A model generated the notes under the pieces. That model was given only the letters and a program-made list of their open reading frames with translations. It made no database searches and had not been told where the DNA came from. The translations under genes were made by a program, and so were the position numbers. A DNA stretch of 64,000 nucleotides from positions 1 through 64,000 of the forward strand of contig JAEINS010000013.1 of the NCBI GenBank assembly GCA_016342755.1. The letters are read 5' to 3'. This document shows, in pieces, positions 52,359-61,737 of this stretch; positions within the stretch are counted from its first letter, which is position 1; each line of letters begins with the position of its first letter. This DNA is from Melioribacteraceae bacterium (lineage in GTDB: Bacteria; Bacteroidota; Ignavibacteria; Ignavibacteriales; Melioribacteraceae).

Positions 52359-54722
52359 ATGTGGAATAGTTTTCCCAAATCAATTCTAATAGCATTTATT
52401 CTAGTACTATCTCTAAATTCTATTTTTGCACAATCACCAGGGGTTGTAATTAGTGGCCGTGTAACAGTTGCGGGTTCTAATGAACCATTGCCTAATTGTA
52501 ATATTATTGAAATTATAACTGCAGTTGGCTGTATAACTGATGAAAACGGATATTATAAATTAAAACTTCCCGTGGGTCATCAAAAAATAAAGTTTAGTTA
52601 TATTGGCTACTCTTCAAAGATTATATCTAAAAATATTAAAGAAAATACTTACTTGAATATTCAATTGAAGAAGGAACTAATTGAGCAGGGTGAAGTTGTT
52701 GTTATAGACAGCAGAGAAGAACTGGAAGTTAGTGTTCAGCAGCTGCAGGCCGAAGATATAAAACAAATGCCCACAATTTATTCTGATGTTCTTCGAAGTG
52801 TAAAAATACTTCCCGGTGTTACCTCGAATAATGAATTAAGCAGTTCTTATAATGTGCGCGGTGGAAATTACGATGAAAATCTGATTTACCTAAATGGTTA
52901 TGAAGTGTACAGACCTTTCTTGTTAAAAAACGGAGTTGAAGAGAATCAGTCAATTATAAACGGTGATTTAGTTAAGTCCTTAAATTTTTATGGCGGCGGA
53001 TTCTCAGCCAGGTTCGGTGATAAAATGTCATCCGCACTCGAGGTTAATTATAATTCTGATGTTACAGATAAATTAACAGGTATTACAAAAGTTAATTTGT
53101 ACAATGCTGCATTCTCTTTAAAAAAGAAGTTCGGAAAATTAAGTTTAGTTGGCGGCGTTCGTTATGCATTCCCAAATCTATTTTTAGATAAGATACAGAC
53201 AAGAGGCAGTTATAATCCCCGTTTTAGTGATATACAAATTTTAGCAAATTATAAAATCAATAAAAATTCGGGTCTTGAACTTTTTATTCTAAATGCTACA
53301 AATAAGTTTAATGTAACTCCCGAAAGTTGGTCGGGACATTATAAAGGAGTAGCTATATTTGATGTAAAGGAAATAAGATTAGAATATGATGGCGACAGTA
53401 AATATAGTTTTAATACAGGGTTAATAGGATTACGATATTCAAATATTTTAAGTGAAAGGCAAAAAATCGATTTCTCAATTGCCCGGTATTCTAATAACGA
53501 AAGGGAAAAAGCAAATCTTGAAGGAAGAGTTTATTATTTAGAAAATGTTTACAATCCGGATGATAGGTTATACTTAAAATCAAGATTTGAACAATCCGAT
53601 AATTATTTAGATATGTCAACTTATGAATTGAAGTTTGACTGGAACTATAATTTAGGCAGCCATTCTTTAAGCTCGGGGATAAACTTAAAACTAAGCGATT
53701 TGAAAAATAGATCGAGCGAGTTTCTTAAAGAGGTTGGAGATAGTTCAGTTCATGAAACACCCATTCAGACTAACTATAAACAGAACGAATCTTTTAATTC
53801 TTATGCTTTTTATATACAGGATAAAATTAGTCTGGGTGAGTCTGTTCAGATGAATTTAGGTGTCAGAGCTTTAAGCTATCAGTATAATAAGGAGTTTATT
53901 ATTAGTCCCAGAATTGGTCTTTTCTGGTACATCAATAAAATAAACACTTTAAAATTCAGTTATGGGCATTATTATCAGCCGCCATATTTTTATGAAATTA
54001 AAAATAAAAATCTGAATGATTCTGAAAAATTAAAAGCTCAGAAATCAATCCATTATATTTTGGGATGGGAATATAAAGCAAAGCCGGATTTAACTTTCCA
54101 GGCGGAATTATATCATAAAAAACTGAGTAATATTATTCCTTATCATGTTGATCAATTGAAACTTGAGTATTCTGATGAAAACAATTATGAAGGATATGCC
54201 TACGGACTTGATCTGTTAGTAAAGGGTGAAATCTCCGATGGAATGAACAGTTGGATTGGATACAGTTATTTAAGTTCTAAGGAACGCGAGGCGGGAACCA
54301 AAGATTATCAGCGCAGATTATTAGATCAATCTCATACGCTTCAAATATTCATTCAGGATAAAATGAAAAAGAGTAAACATATTCAGGCGCATGTAAGGTT
54401 TTTAGTCGGCAGCGGATTTCTTTATCACCCAAGAAGCATAGAATATAATGAAGCAAATAATAGAGACGAATTAGCTATAGATTACGAATCATCAACTTCA
54501 TTTTCTAGATATTTAAGAGCGGATATGGGATTATCGGCAAAGTATAATTTGGGAAATGACTGGAATATTATTTTGGTGGCGGAAGTTTTTAATATTTTTA
54601 ATAATTATAATGTTGCTTCTTATTCATGGTATCAGATACTTCCTAATGATAGAACGCCGGTTCGTGTTCCGCATATTTATTCGAAAAGATTTTTTAATTT
54701 AAGTGCCGAAATTAGTTTCTAG
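52359..54722 (+). CDS. TonB-dependent receptor with carboxypeptidase-regulatory-like domain
   Basis: An outer-membrane active transporter of 787 residues. A signal peptide (ending LNSIFAQ) is followed by the CarbopepD_reg-2 domain (VVISGRVTVAGSNEPLPNCN, residues 29-105), the plug (about 115-230: LRSVKILPGVTSNNE, SSYNVRGGNYDENLIYLNG) and a 22-strand barrel ending in LSAEISF. No SusD partner is adjacent, so it is not part of a polysaccharide-utilisation pair. The substrate is unknown: siderophore, cobalamin, peptide or oligosaccharide. It starts 140 bp after the propeller phosphatase. Confidence 0.92.
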   Translation: MWNSFPKSILIAFILVLSLNSIFAQSPGVVISGRVTVAGSNEPLPNCNIIEIITAVGCITDENGYYKLKLPVGHQKIKFSYIGYSSKIISKNIKENTYLNIQLKKELIEQGEVVVIDSREELEVSVQQLQAEDIKQMPTIYSDVLRSVKILPGVTSNNELSSSYNVRGGNYDENLIYLNGYEVYRPFLLKNGVEENQSIINGDLVKSLNFYGGGFSARFGDKMSSALEVNYNSDVTDKLTGITKVNLYNAAFSLKKKFGKLSLVGGVRYAFPNLFLDKIQTRGSYNPRFSDIQILANYKINKNSGLELFILNATNKFNVTPESWSGHYKGVAIFDVKEIRLEYDGDSKYSFNTGLIGLRYSNILSERQKIDFSIARYSNNEREKANLEGRVYYLENVYNPDDRLYLKSRFEQSDNYLDMSTYELKFDWNYNLGSHSLSSGINLKLSDLKNRSSEFLKEVGDSSVHETPIQTNYKQNESFNSYAFYIQDKISLGESVQMNLGVRALSYQYNKEFIISPRIGLFWYINKINTLKFSYGHYYQPPYFYEIKNKNLNDSEKLKAQKSIHYILGWEYKAKPDLTFQAELYHKKLSNIIPYHVDQLKLEYSDENNYEGYAYGLDLLVKGEISDGMNSWIGYSYLSSKEREAGTKDYQRRLLDQSHTLQIFIQDKMKKSKHIQAHVRFLVGSGFLYHPRSIEYNEANNRDELAIDYESSTSFSRYLRADMGLSAKYNLGNDWNIILVAEVFNIFNNYNVASYSWYQILPNDRTPVRVPHIYSKRFFNLSAEISF

Positions 54723-54770
54723 ATTTATTTAAATTAGGGGAGTAATATAACTCAATTAATAACGGGCTTT

Positions 54771-55583
54771 ATGAAAACAAATGTATTTAAAGTATTATTT
54801 ATCCTCTTTTTAACTATTGGTTGTTCTGAAAATAAAGAGATTAAAACTTTAACAAAAGATGTTAAAGTTCCTGAATTTATTTGTCTGGGTAATGAACCGT
54901 TCTGGTCGCTGGAAATTAAACAAAACAGTATGATGTTTTCTGAAGCTGGATACGATACAATTATTTGCGGCAAGGTTTTTAATGCAGATCTAAAGGGCGA
55001 CAGTATTGTTTATACAGCTTCCGGAGATGTAAACCTTTCGGCTGTTATTATAAAAGCTGATTGCAGTGATACTATGTCGGATAATAAATATGAATATAAA
55101 TCGGTTGTTAAGGTTAACGGCAAAAAGTATAATGGCTGCGCGAAGGAAAGATCACTTCCCAAAATTGAATCTCCTTTTGAATATAATATTAAACATACAT
55201 TTTCGGATAAATGGACTGAAGATAATTTAAAACTTAGTTTTAATTCTGAAGATATACTAAATGATATAATCTATTTTAAAATAGAATCTGTGGATGGTAA
55301 ATTATTATTCAAAAAACAAATTAAACCAGACTGTTTTATTAAAGCCGCTGCTTGTATTCCGGTAAATGAATTTGATAAGATAGATAGTGTTAAAGCCTTA
55401 TTAAAAGGTCTTAGTTCTTTTCTGTCACCGAATAATTTTGTTAAACCGGCTGAGTATTTTATTAAGGATAATGAAACTGGCGACGTTAAAACATCTGAAT
55501 GGCTTTTTATCTTTGATTCTAAGATTGATGGAAAAACCGGATTGTTTTATTCAAAGACCCAAAAGAATATATTAGAGTTTTAA
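54771..55583 (+). CDS. COG3650-like lipoprotein
   Basis: A 270-residue lipoprotein (lipobox TIGC, C18). Residues 35-130 match the COG3650 type: FICLGNEPFWSLEI, then DTIICGKVF and the ending KYNGCAKERSLP. In other proteins this domain is fused or close to META/HslJ domains and acts in the envelope without a known activity. The C-terminal 140 residues (FSDKWTEDNLKLSFNSEDIL) are unassigned. It precedes a second lipoprotein gene by 3 bp. Confidence 0.7.
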   Translation: MKTNVFKVLFILFLTIGCSENKEIKTLTKDVKVPEFICLGNEPFWSLEIKQNSMMFSEAGYDTIICGKVFNADLKGDSIVYTASGDVNLSAVIIKADCSDTMSDNKYEYKSVVKVNGKKYNGCAKERSLPKIESPFEYNIKHTFSDKWTEDNLKLSFNSEDILNDIIYFKIESVDGKLLFKKQIKPDCFIKAAACIPVNEFDKIDSVKALLKGLSSFLSPNNFVKPAEYFIKDNETGDVKTSEWLFIFDSKIDGKTGLFYSKTQKNILEF

Positions 55584-55586
55584 GTT

Positions 55587-56378
55587 ATGAAAAATTTAAA
55601 AATTTTATTTGTTCTTACCCTGCTGTCGGTTTATGCCTGTTCGCAAAATGATAAGCAGGAATTAACTTATACAATGGTTGCGCTGGAAAATAGAAGTATA
55701 GAAGCGGATACTTCCGCGGCTAATGCTACAGTAATTAAATTAAACTATCCCAAAATTATTTCCACTAATTCTGAGGTTATTAAGAAGTGTATACAGGATA
55801 GTATAGATAAATTTATTTTAAGTGAAATGTTTGACATTGCTAAAATGGATCAGCATGAAAATATGCTTAAACAGTTTATTAATGAATATGAAAATTTCAA
55901 AAAAGATTTTCCGGATTACAAGCTGAGATGGTATTTAATTAAAAATGTAAAAGTGATTTTCAGCAACAATCAAATTATTTCATTAGCTATGATTAATGAT
56001 TCCTTTACTGGCGGAGCACATCCTAATTATACAAAGTATTTTATGAACCTGGATCTGGACAGAGGAAGTAAAATTAAATTGTCGGATATTATTGTTGATG
56101 ATAAAATTTCAGAACTTAATAAAATAGCTGAAAGAAAATTCCGTGAAATAAATAATCTGGATTCAGTAAAAACTTTGAGTGATTTGGGCTATTGGTTTGA
56201 GAATGATAAATTTGAAGTAAATGAAAATTTTGCCATTACGGCTGAAGGAATAACATTTTATTATAACAGCTACGAAATTGCTCCATATTCATTAGGGCAA
56301 ACAACGTTATTCATTTCATATAAAGATTTAGACGGTATTATAAGTGTTGATAAATATAAATTAACGGTTAACAATTAG
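55587..56378 (+). CDS. DUF3298/RsiV-like lipoprotein
   Basis: A 263-residue lipoprotein with lipobox VYAC (C18). The conserved block SFTGGAHPNYTKYFMNLDLDRGSKIKLSDI (read in parts) and ISYKDLDGII are signatures of the DUF4163/DUF3298 family, which includes the lysozyme-binding anti-sigma RsiV and the deacetylase PdaC. There is no sigma-binding or catalytic domain here. A glycan- or lysozyme-binding role in the periplasm is possible. It lies 3 bp after the COG3650-like gene and 9 bp before galE. Confidence 0.75.
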   Translation: MKNLKILFVLTLLSVYACSQNDKQELTYTMVALENRSIEADTSAANATVIKLNYPKIISTNSEVIKKCIQDSIDKFILSEMFDIAKMDQHENMLKQFINEYENFKKDFPDYKLRWYLIKNVKVIFSNNQIISLAMINDSFTGGAHPNYTKYFMNLDLDRGSKIKLSDIIVDDKISELNKIAERKFREINNLDSVKTLSDLGYWFENDKFEVNENFAITAEGITFYYNSYEIAPYSLGQTTLFISYKDLDGIISVDKYKLTVNN

Positions 56379-56387
56379 GGTAATTAC

Positions 56388-57401
56388 ATGAAAATTTTAG
56401 TAACCGGCGGTGCAGGGTATATTGGAAGTCATACTTGTGTAGAATTAATTAATGCGGGATTTGATGTTACAGTTGTTGATAATTTTTGTAACAGCAGTAA
56501 AGAGTCTCTAAACAGAGTTGAGCAAATTACCGGTAAAAAAATAAAATTTTATGAGTGTGATCTGCTTGACAAAAAAAATCTGGAAAAGGTTTTTGAGGAG
56601 AATAATTTTGATTCCGTTATTCATTTTGCAGCGTTAAAAGCAGTTGGCGAATCAGTTGCAATGCCATTAAAATATTATCATAACAATATTACCGGTACGT
56701 TATGTCTTCTTGAAGCCATGAAGAAATTTAATGTTAAGAGTATCGTATTCAGCTCTTCCGCTACAGTTTACGGCGATCCGGCAACAGTTCCAATCACCGA
56801 AGATTTTCCGCTTTCCGCTACTAATCCTTACGGCAGAACTAAGTTGATGATTGAAGAAATATTAAAAGATATGCATGTTGCAGATAATTCTTTTACTGTA
56901 ATTATACTCAGATATTTTAATCCGGTTGGTGCTCATGAGAGCGGATTGATTGGAGAAGACCCAAATGGAATTCCAAATAATCTGCTGCCTTTTATTTCGC
57001 AAGTTGCTGTTGGTAAGTTAAAAGAATTATCAGTATTTGGTGATGATTATAAAACTGCCGATGGAACCGGTGTTAGAGATTATATACATGTGGTTGATCT
57101 TGCAAAAGGGCACGTTAAAGCATTAATGAAACTTGAAAAATCTTCTGGTATTCTTATTTATAATTTGGGAACCGGAAATGGATTTAGTGTTCTAGAAATG
57201 GTTAAAGCGTTTGAAAAAGCATCAGCTAAAGAAGTTAAATATAAAGTAGTTCCCAGAAGAACCGGCGATATTGCGGAGTGTTTTGCTAATCCGGCAAAGG
57301 CTGAATCTGAATTGGGATGGAAGGCTGAATTAGGTCTCGAAGATATGTGTAATTCCAGCTGGAAATGGCAATCAAGAAACCCAAATGGATTTAACAAATA
57401 A
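56388..57401 (+). CDS. galE: UDP-glucose 4-epimerase
   Basis: Interconverts UDP-glucose and UDP-galactose, supplying galactose for envelope glycans. An extended SDR of 337 residues: the NAD site is [27 protein letters not shown] follows, the catalytic Ser is in FSSSATVYG, and the YxxxK motif is NPYGRTK. Substrate-side [33 protein letters not shown] and [12 protein letters not shown] are all present. It is the last gene of the lipoprotein-lipoprotein-galE run, closed by a terminator. Confidence 0.96.
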   Translation: MKILVTGGAGYIGSHTCVELINAGFDVTVVDNFCNSSKESLNRVEQITGKKIKFYECDLLDKKNLEKVFEENNFDSVIHFAALKAVGESVAMPLKYYHNNITGTLCLLEAMKKFNVKSIVFSSSATVYGDPATVPITEDFPLSATNPYGRTKLMIEEILKDMHVADNSFTVIILRYFNPVGAHESGLIGEDPNGIPNNLLPFISQVAVGKLKELSVFGDDYKTADGTGVRDYIHVVDLAKGHVKALMKLEKSSGILIYNLGTGNGFSVLEMVKAFEKASAKEVKYKVVPRRTGDIAECFANPAKAESELGWKAELGLEDMCNSSWKWQSRNPNGFNK

Positions 57402-57501
57402 AACAAGAATCTTTTGCCAGCTCACATGCAGTTTTATGCTGAACTGTTTGCCATTTTAATTGAGTGAAGCGACAGAAAAATTCAGATTAATTATTATTGT
57501 G

Positions 57502-57534
57502 AAAGCAGTGCGAGTTAAAGTACTGCTTTTTTTT
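57502..57534 (+). terminator. Rho-independent terminator after galE
   Basis: AAAGCAGT and ACTGCTTT form the stem with a 12-base loop, followed by a run of eight Ts. The rest of the 327-bp spacer 57402-57728 shows no supportable gene; a 65-codon frame crossing the terminator is rejected. Confidence 0.8.
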
Positions 57535-57728
57535 ACCTTCCAAAGATTAAACAAATGGTTGCAAACGACCGGCAATTTAATATTAACAATAGTTGTGAAA
57601 ACAATTATTAATAATTCTGATATTAAAGCCGGAATTAAAAAAGCATTTTTATTTTAATAGAGTTCTAAATAGAGCTAAAAATAATTATCTTCACAGAATA
57701 TTTTTTTATTATTGGGGAGATTTATTTA

Positions 57729-59762
57729 ATGAAGCAATTAATCCTTTTAATTTTATTATTGGGGACAGTAATGACAAGCGCCCAGCAGCATACTTTAACT
57801 CCGGTTCCGTCAGAATTCAAATTCACACAAAACAAGTTTGCAATTAATGATTCACTTCATATTATTGTAAAGGGAAAACCGGATAATCGAATTTACAGTT
57901 ATGCAACCAGAGTATTAAGAAGATTAGATGAGAGAACAGCTCAATTTTTTTATCAGGAAGAAGTTAAACCAAATGATAAAAACGGAAATGTAATTATTGA
58001 AGTTGAACGTCCTGGAAAAGTTATCTTAGGTGAAGATGAAAGTTATGAACTGACAATTAATAATGAAACTGTAAAAATTGAAGCTGCAACCGATCTTGGC
58101 GCAATTCATGGGCTCGAAACACTTTTACAATTATTAAGAGCAGATGAAAACGGATATTATTTTCAGGGTGTTGAATTATTAGATAATCCAAGATTTAAGT
58201 GGCGCGGACTAATGTTAGATCTTTGCCGACATTTTATCCCGATGGATGTTGTTCTTCGAAATATTGACGCAATTTCAATGTTCAAAATGAATGTTCTGCA
58301 TCTGCATTTAACTGAAGATCAGGGATTCAGAGTCGAGTGTAAAACGTATCCATACTTACACAAAAGCGGTTCGGATGGAAATTATTACACACACGATGAC
58401 ATTAAAAAAATAATAAAATATGCTAATGAAAGGGGAATTAGAGTTATTCCAGAATTTGATATTCCCGGACACGCAACAAGCTGGTTTGTTGCCAACGATG
58501 AATTAGCAAGTGCTCCTGGGCCTTATACAATCGAAAGAAAATGGGGAGTTTTCGATCCTACATTTGATCCTACAAAAGAAGAAACCTACACATTTTTTAA
58601 CGGGTTTTTTAAAGAGATGGCGGAATTATTTAATGACGAATATATGCACATTGGCGGTGATGAAAATAACGGGAAACAGTGGAAAGCAAACGAAGAGATT
58701 CAGGCTTACATGAAAAAAAATGATATTCATGACAAGCATGAATTACAGGCATATTTTAATCAAAGAATATCTAAAATATTAACAAAGTATAATAAAAAGA
58801 TGGTTGGCTGGGATGAAATACAGCATCCCGATTTACCGGGTAATATTGTTATTCATTCATGGCGCGGTAAACAAGGCATTAAAAAAGCTGCGGAAAATGG
58901 TTATAATGTAATGCTATCAAACGGCTGGTACATCGATTTAATGCAGTCTACAAAGGATCAATACCTGAATGATCCGCTTCCTGAGGAATTTAATAATGTG
59001 GAAAATATAGACTCACTTGTATTGGGAGGAGAAGCAACAATGTGGGCTGAGAATGCCACAACTGAAAATATTGATTCCAGGATTTGGCCAAGAACAATTG
59101 CTATTGCAGAAAGATTGTGGTCCAAACAAAATATAAATGATTTTGATGATTTTCTAAAAAGAATGGAAATTAACAGTCTAATACTAGAAGAGCTGGGAAG
59201 TAAACATATATCTTATTATGATATGATGTTAAGACGTTTATCCGGTTCCGCAAATATAAATCCGCTAAAAACATTTGTAGATCTTGTTGAACCTTTGAAG
59301 GATTATGACAGACACGGTAATTTTTCTAAAACTCATAATGATAAAAGACTTACTTCATATCATCCATATACAAGAGTAATGGATGTAGCAAAACCTGATC
59401 CGGCATGCGCAATTAGATTTGATAGACTGGTTGAGCAATATATTGATGAGCCAAACAAATACAATTTTGAAAAGTTAAATGAAATATTTGAAATGTGGAT
59501 TGGGAATGATAAAGAACTTCAGGAGCTTATTAGTAAAAGACCAATCTTAATGGAGATGAAACCTATGGCGGATAATTTGAAAATAGTTTCTGAATTAGGA
59601 AAAGAAATTGTTTCAATTATTAGTGAAATAAAAATTGTTGATGAAGACTGGAAATTAAAGGCTGATGAAATTATTAAGAGGTCGTATGAGCCATACGGCC
59701 AGGTTAATTTAATGATTGTTCCCGCAATTGAAAAATTAGTGAAGGCGGCAAAAGTTTTATAA
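57729..59762 (+). CDS. GH20 beta-N-acetylhexosaminidase, secreted
   Basis: Removes terminal GlcNAc or GalNAc from chitin-like or glycoprotein glycans by substrate-assisted catalysis. Signal peptide 1-18 (ending MTSAQQ). The zincin-like N-terminal domain lies at about 20-150, then the TIM barrel opens FKWRGLMLDLCRHFIP. The catalytic pair is D311/E312 in HIGGDENNGKQW. Substrate-side tryptophans are in VIHSWRGKQG and EATMWAENA. The last 170 residues are a helical extension. GGGGAG precedes the ATG. It is probably periplasmic or surface-exposed. Confidence 0.95.
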   Translation: MKQLILLILLLGTVMTSAQQHTLTPVPSEFKFTQNKFAINDSLHIIVKGKPDNRIYSYATRVLRRLDERTAQFFYQEEVKPNDKNGNVIIEVERPGKVILGEDESYELTINNETVKIEAATDLGAIHGLETLLQLLRADENGYYFQGVELLDNPRFKWRGLMLDLCRHFIPMDVVLRNIDAISMFKMNVLHLHLTEDQGFRVECKTYPYLHKSGSDGNYYTHDDIKKIIKYANERGIRVIPEFDIPGHATSWFVANDELASAPGPYTIERKWGVFDPTFDPTKEETYTFFNGFFKEMAELFNDEYMHIGGDENNGKQWKANEEIQAYMKKNDIHDKHELQAYFNQRISKILTKYNKKMVGWDEIQHPDLPGNIVIHSWRGKQGIKKAAENGYNVMLSNGWYIDLMQSTKDQYLNDPLPEEFNNVENIDSLVLGGEATMWAENATTENIDSRIWPRTIAIAERLWSKQNINDFDDFLKRMEINSLILEELGSKHISYYDMMLRRLSGSANINPLKTFVDLVEPLKDYDRHGNFSKTHNDKRLTSYHPYTRVMDVAKPDPACAIRFDRLVEQYIDEPNKYNFEKLNEIFEMWIGNDKELQELISKRPILMEMKPMADNLKIVSELGKEIVSIISEIKIVDEDWKLKADEIIKRSYEPYGQVNLMIVPAIEKLVKAAKVL

Positions 59763-59796
59763 TAAATAGATATAGAAAGACAGAAACGTTTTAAAA

Positions 59797-59830
59797 CAAA
59801 AAAAGCCCCAATAATTTGGGGCTTTTTTTT
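59797..59830. terminator. Bidirectional terminator between hexosaminidase and HU genes
   Basis: An A-run, AGCCCCA, ATAATT, TGGGGCT and a T-run form a hairpin flanked by A and T tracts, so it can serve both converging genes. Confidence 0.9.
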
Positions 59831-59839
59831 AAAAAATAT

Positions 59840-60154
59840 TTATTTTTTTGGTGGATAAACAGCATCCTGGCAAGTTTTAGAAACTTTAAATTTCACAACT
59901 TTTTTTGCAGGAATTATAATTCTTTCGCCAGTTGAAGGATTGATACCTTTTCTTTTCTTTCTAGCAACAACAACTAATTTACCAACGCCAGGAAATGTAA
60001 AACCTTTTTTAGCTTCTTTGTAAGAAACAGCAGCATATTCAACCAAAAAGTCGTTAGCTAATTTTTTTGTGATGCTTAATTTTTTTGCAAAGTGATCAAC
60101 TAATGCAGCTTTTGTCATTGCACTTGCTTTTGTCGCTGGACTTGCTTTTGCCAT
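59840..60154 (-). CDS. HU-family nucleoid DNA-binding protein
   Basis: A 104-residue histone-like protein that bends DNA as a dimer. It has the dimerisation helices (MTKAALVDHFAKKLSITKKL), the GFTFPGVGKLVVVARKKRKG strand, and the arm tip NPSTGERIIIPAKKVVKFKVS (in parts). It differs from standard 90-residue HU by a 12-residue N-terminal extension rich in Ala, Ser and Lys (MAKASPATKASA). GGAG 7 bases before that ATG supports the extended start. It ends against a bidirectional terminator. Confidence 0.93.
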   Translation of the reverse strand: MAKASPATKASAMTKAALVDHFAKKLSITKKLANDFLVEYAAVSYKEAKKGFTFPGVGKLVVVARKKRKGINPSTGERIIIPAKKVVKFKVSKTCQDAVYPPKK

Positions 60155-60405
60155 GTTTTGTTCTCCTATTTATGATTGAGTTAAAGGCTAACATGAAAAT
60201 AAATATTATTTCAAAAAAAGAAAAGAAAAAAATTGCATTATTTATAGGTATTTGAAGAAATTATTGACTTTTTTTCTTTATATCACTGAATTTTGGTGGT
60301 TTATGTAAAAAATGTAATTAGCTGAAATTTTTTTTTTGAAAAACTGAGTTGTTAGTATGTTTAGTTTTATTAGTAATAAATGAAAAGTAAACTTAAATAG
60401 AATTG

Positions 60406-61737
60406 TTATAATCGTATTGTAAAGGTAGTTCCGGCATCTAATTTTGAGGAAACTTTCATAATACCGTTATGAGCACGTATAATTTGTTTCGATAAACTTA
60501 AGCCAATACCAGAGCCTTCTGTCTTTGTACTAAAGAATGGAATAAATACTTTATCCAATACATTCTCAGTTATGCCAACACCATTATCGGTAACTGATAA
60601 AACAGTATTTCCGTAAATATCATTATGCGCTTTTAAAATAATTAACGGGTTGGCTGAATTCTTAAGCGCATGGATTGCGTTTACTATTAGATTAATAAAT
60701 ACCTGCTCAATTAAAGAACGATCGGCGTATATCTTAATATTAGATGGCAGTATTTCGCATTCAATATTTATCCGGTATTTTTCAACATCCTCTTTTAACA
60801 ATAATAATACTTCGTTGAATATATTTTTTACTTCAAGCTGTTCAAAATTTGGAGTTGGTATTTTTGTTAGTGACCGGTATTGATTTACAAATTTAATTAA
60901 CCCGTCACTCCGTTTTTGAATAGTATTTATGGCATCATTAACATCCTGTCTTGTTTCACCCGTAAGATCCGTCTTATTAGAATCCAGCATCGTTTTTACC
61001 GTTCCGGCAAGTGAAGATATTGGTGTTACAGAATTCATTATTTCATGAGTTAGAACTCTAATTAGCTTTTGCCATGCTGCCATTTCCTGTTCTTCCAATT
61101 CACTCTGGATGTTTTGTAAGGCAACCATCGAGTAAATTTGACCACGTAACCTAAACTCCGTTGTATAAACAAGAATGTGAAAACTATCCATATCATATTC
61201 AAGTTTCACAATACGTTTTTCATTCGGTTTAATTTCAGAAAGTATTTTTAATAAATCGGGATGTTGATTTTTTAATGTTAAAATTGATTTAAGATAACGT
61301 ATATCCAAAAGTCGTTTTGCAGCTTTGTTAATTAGCTCAACCTCTCCGTTATTTGTATAAGCTATTAAGCCAATATTAATGTGTTGAACAACAGTCTGCA
61401 AATATCTTAAATGTTCTTCTTTTTCATTCCGGGTTTTTCTAAACTGAGCAATAACCTCATTAAAAGCGTTGTTAAGATTGGAGAACGAACCGCCCAATTT
61501 ATTCTGGGTAAACGATTGTGAGAAATCGGAATATTTAATTGAAAATAGGAACCGGGATAATTCGGTGTTTGTAGTATCAACATATTTTATTAGCGAATAG
61601 GTTTCAAGTACAATTAAAAAGCTCAACAATATAATTGCAATCAATAAGTTATAGATGAATATTGAAGCAAATAACAGAAATATTGTTACGATTAATATTA
61701 ATATTCTTAGTATAAGATTAAGCTTAAAGTTTTTCAT
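60406..61737 (-). CDS. NtrY-like membrane sensor histidine kinase
   Basis: A 443-residue kinase with two adjacent membrane helices at 6-28 and 30-48 and almost no periplasmic loop, so it probably senses within the membrane or cytoplasm. A PAS-like domain (about 108-210: VVQHINIGLIAYTNNGEVELIN) precedes HisKA with H231 in VLTHEIMNSVTPI. The ATPase domain has VFINLIVNAIHAL, VTDNGVGI and GSGIGLSLSKQI. Its ATG overlaps the stop of the sigma-54 regulator by 4 bases, so they form a cognate pair. Confidence 0.92.
   Translation of the reverse strand: MKNFKLNLILRILILIVTIFLLFASIFIYNLLIAIILLSFLIVLETYSLIKYVDTTNTELSRFLFSIKYSDFSQSFTQNKLGGSFSNLNNAFNEVIAQFRKTRNEKEEHLRYLQTVVQHINIGLIAYTNNGEVELINKAAKRLLDIRYLKSILTLKNQHPDLLKILSEIKPNEKRIVKLEYDMDSFHILVYTTEFRLRGQIYSMVALQNIQSELEEQEMAAWQKLIRVLTHEIMNSVTPISSLAGTVKTMLDSNKTDLTGETRQDVNDAINTIQKRSDGLIKFVNQYRSLTKIPTPNFEQLEVKNIFNEVLLLLKEDVEKYRINIECEILPSNIKIYADRSLIEQVFINLIVNAIHALKNSANPLIILKAHNDIYGNTVLSVTDNGVGITENVLDKVFIPFFSTKTEGSGIGLSLSKQIIRAHNGIMKVSSKLDAGTTFTIRL

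Noticed and set aside
57460-57657. 65-codon plus-strand frame after galE
   Set aside because: It crosses a clear rho-independent terminator and has no convincing ribosome site.
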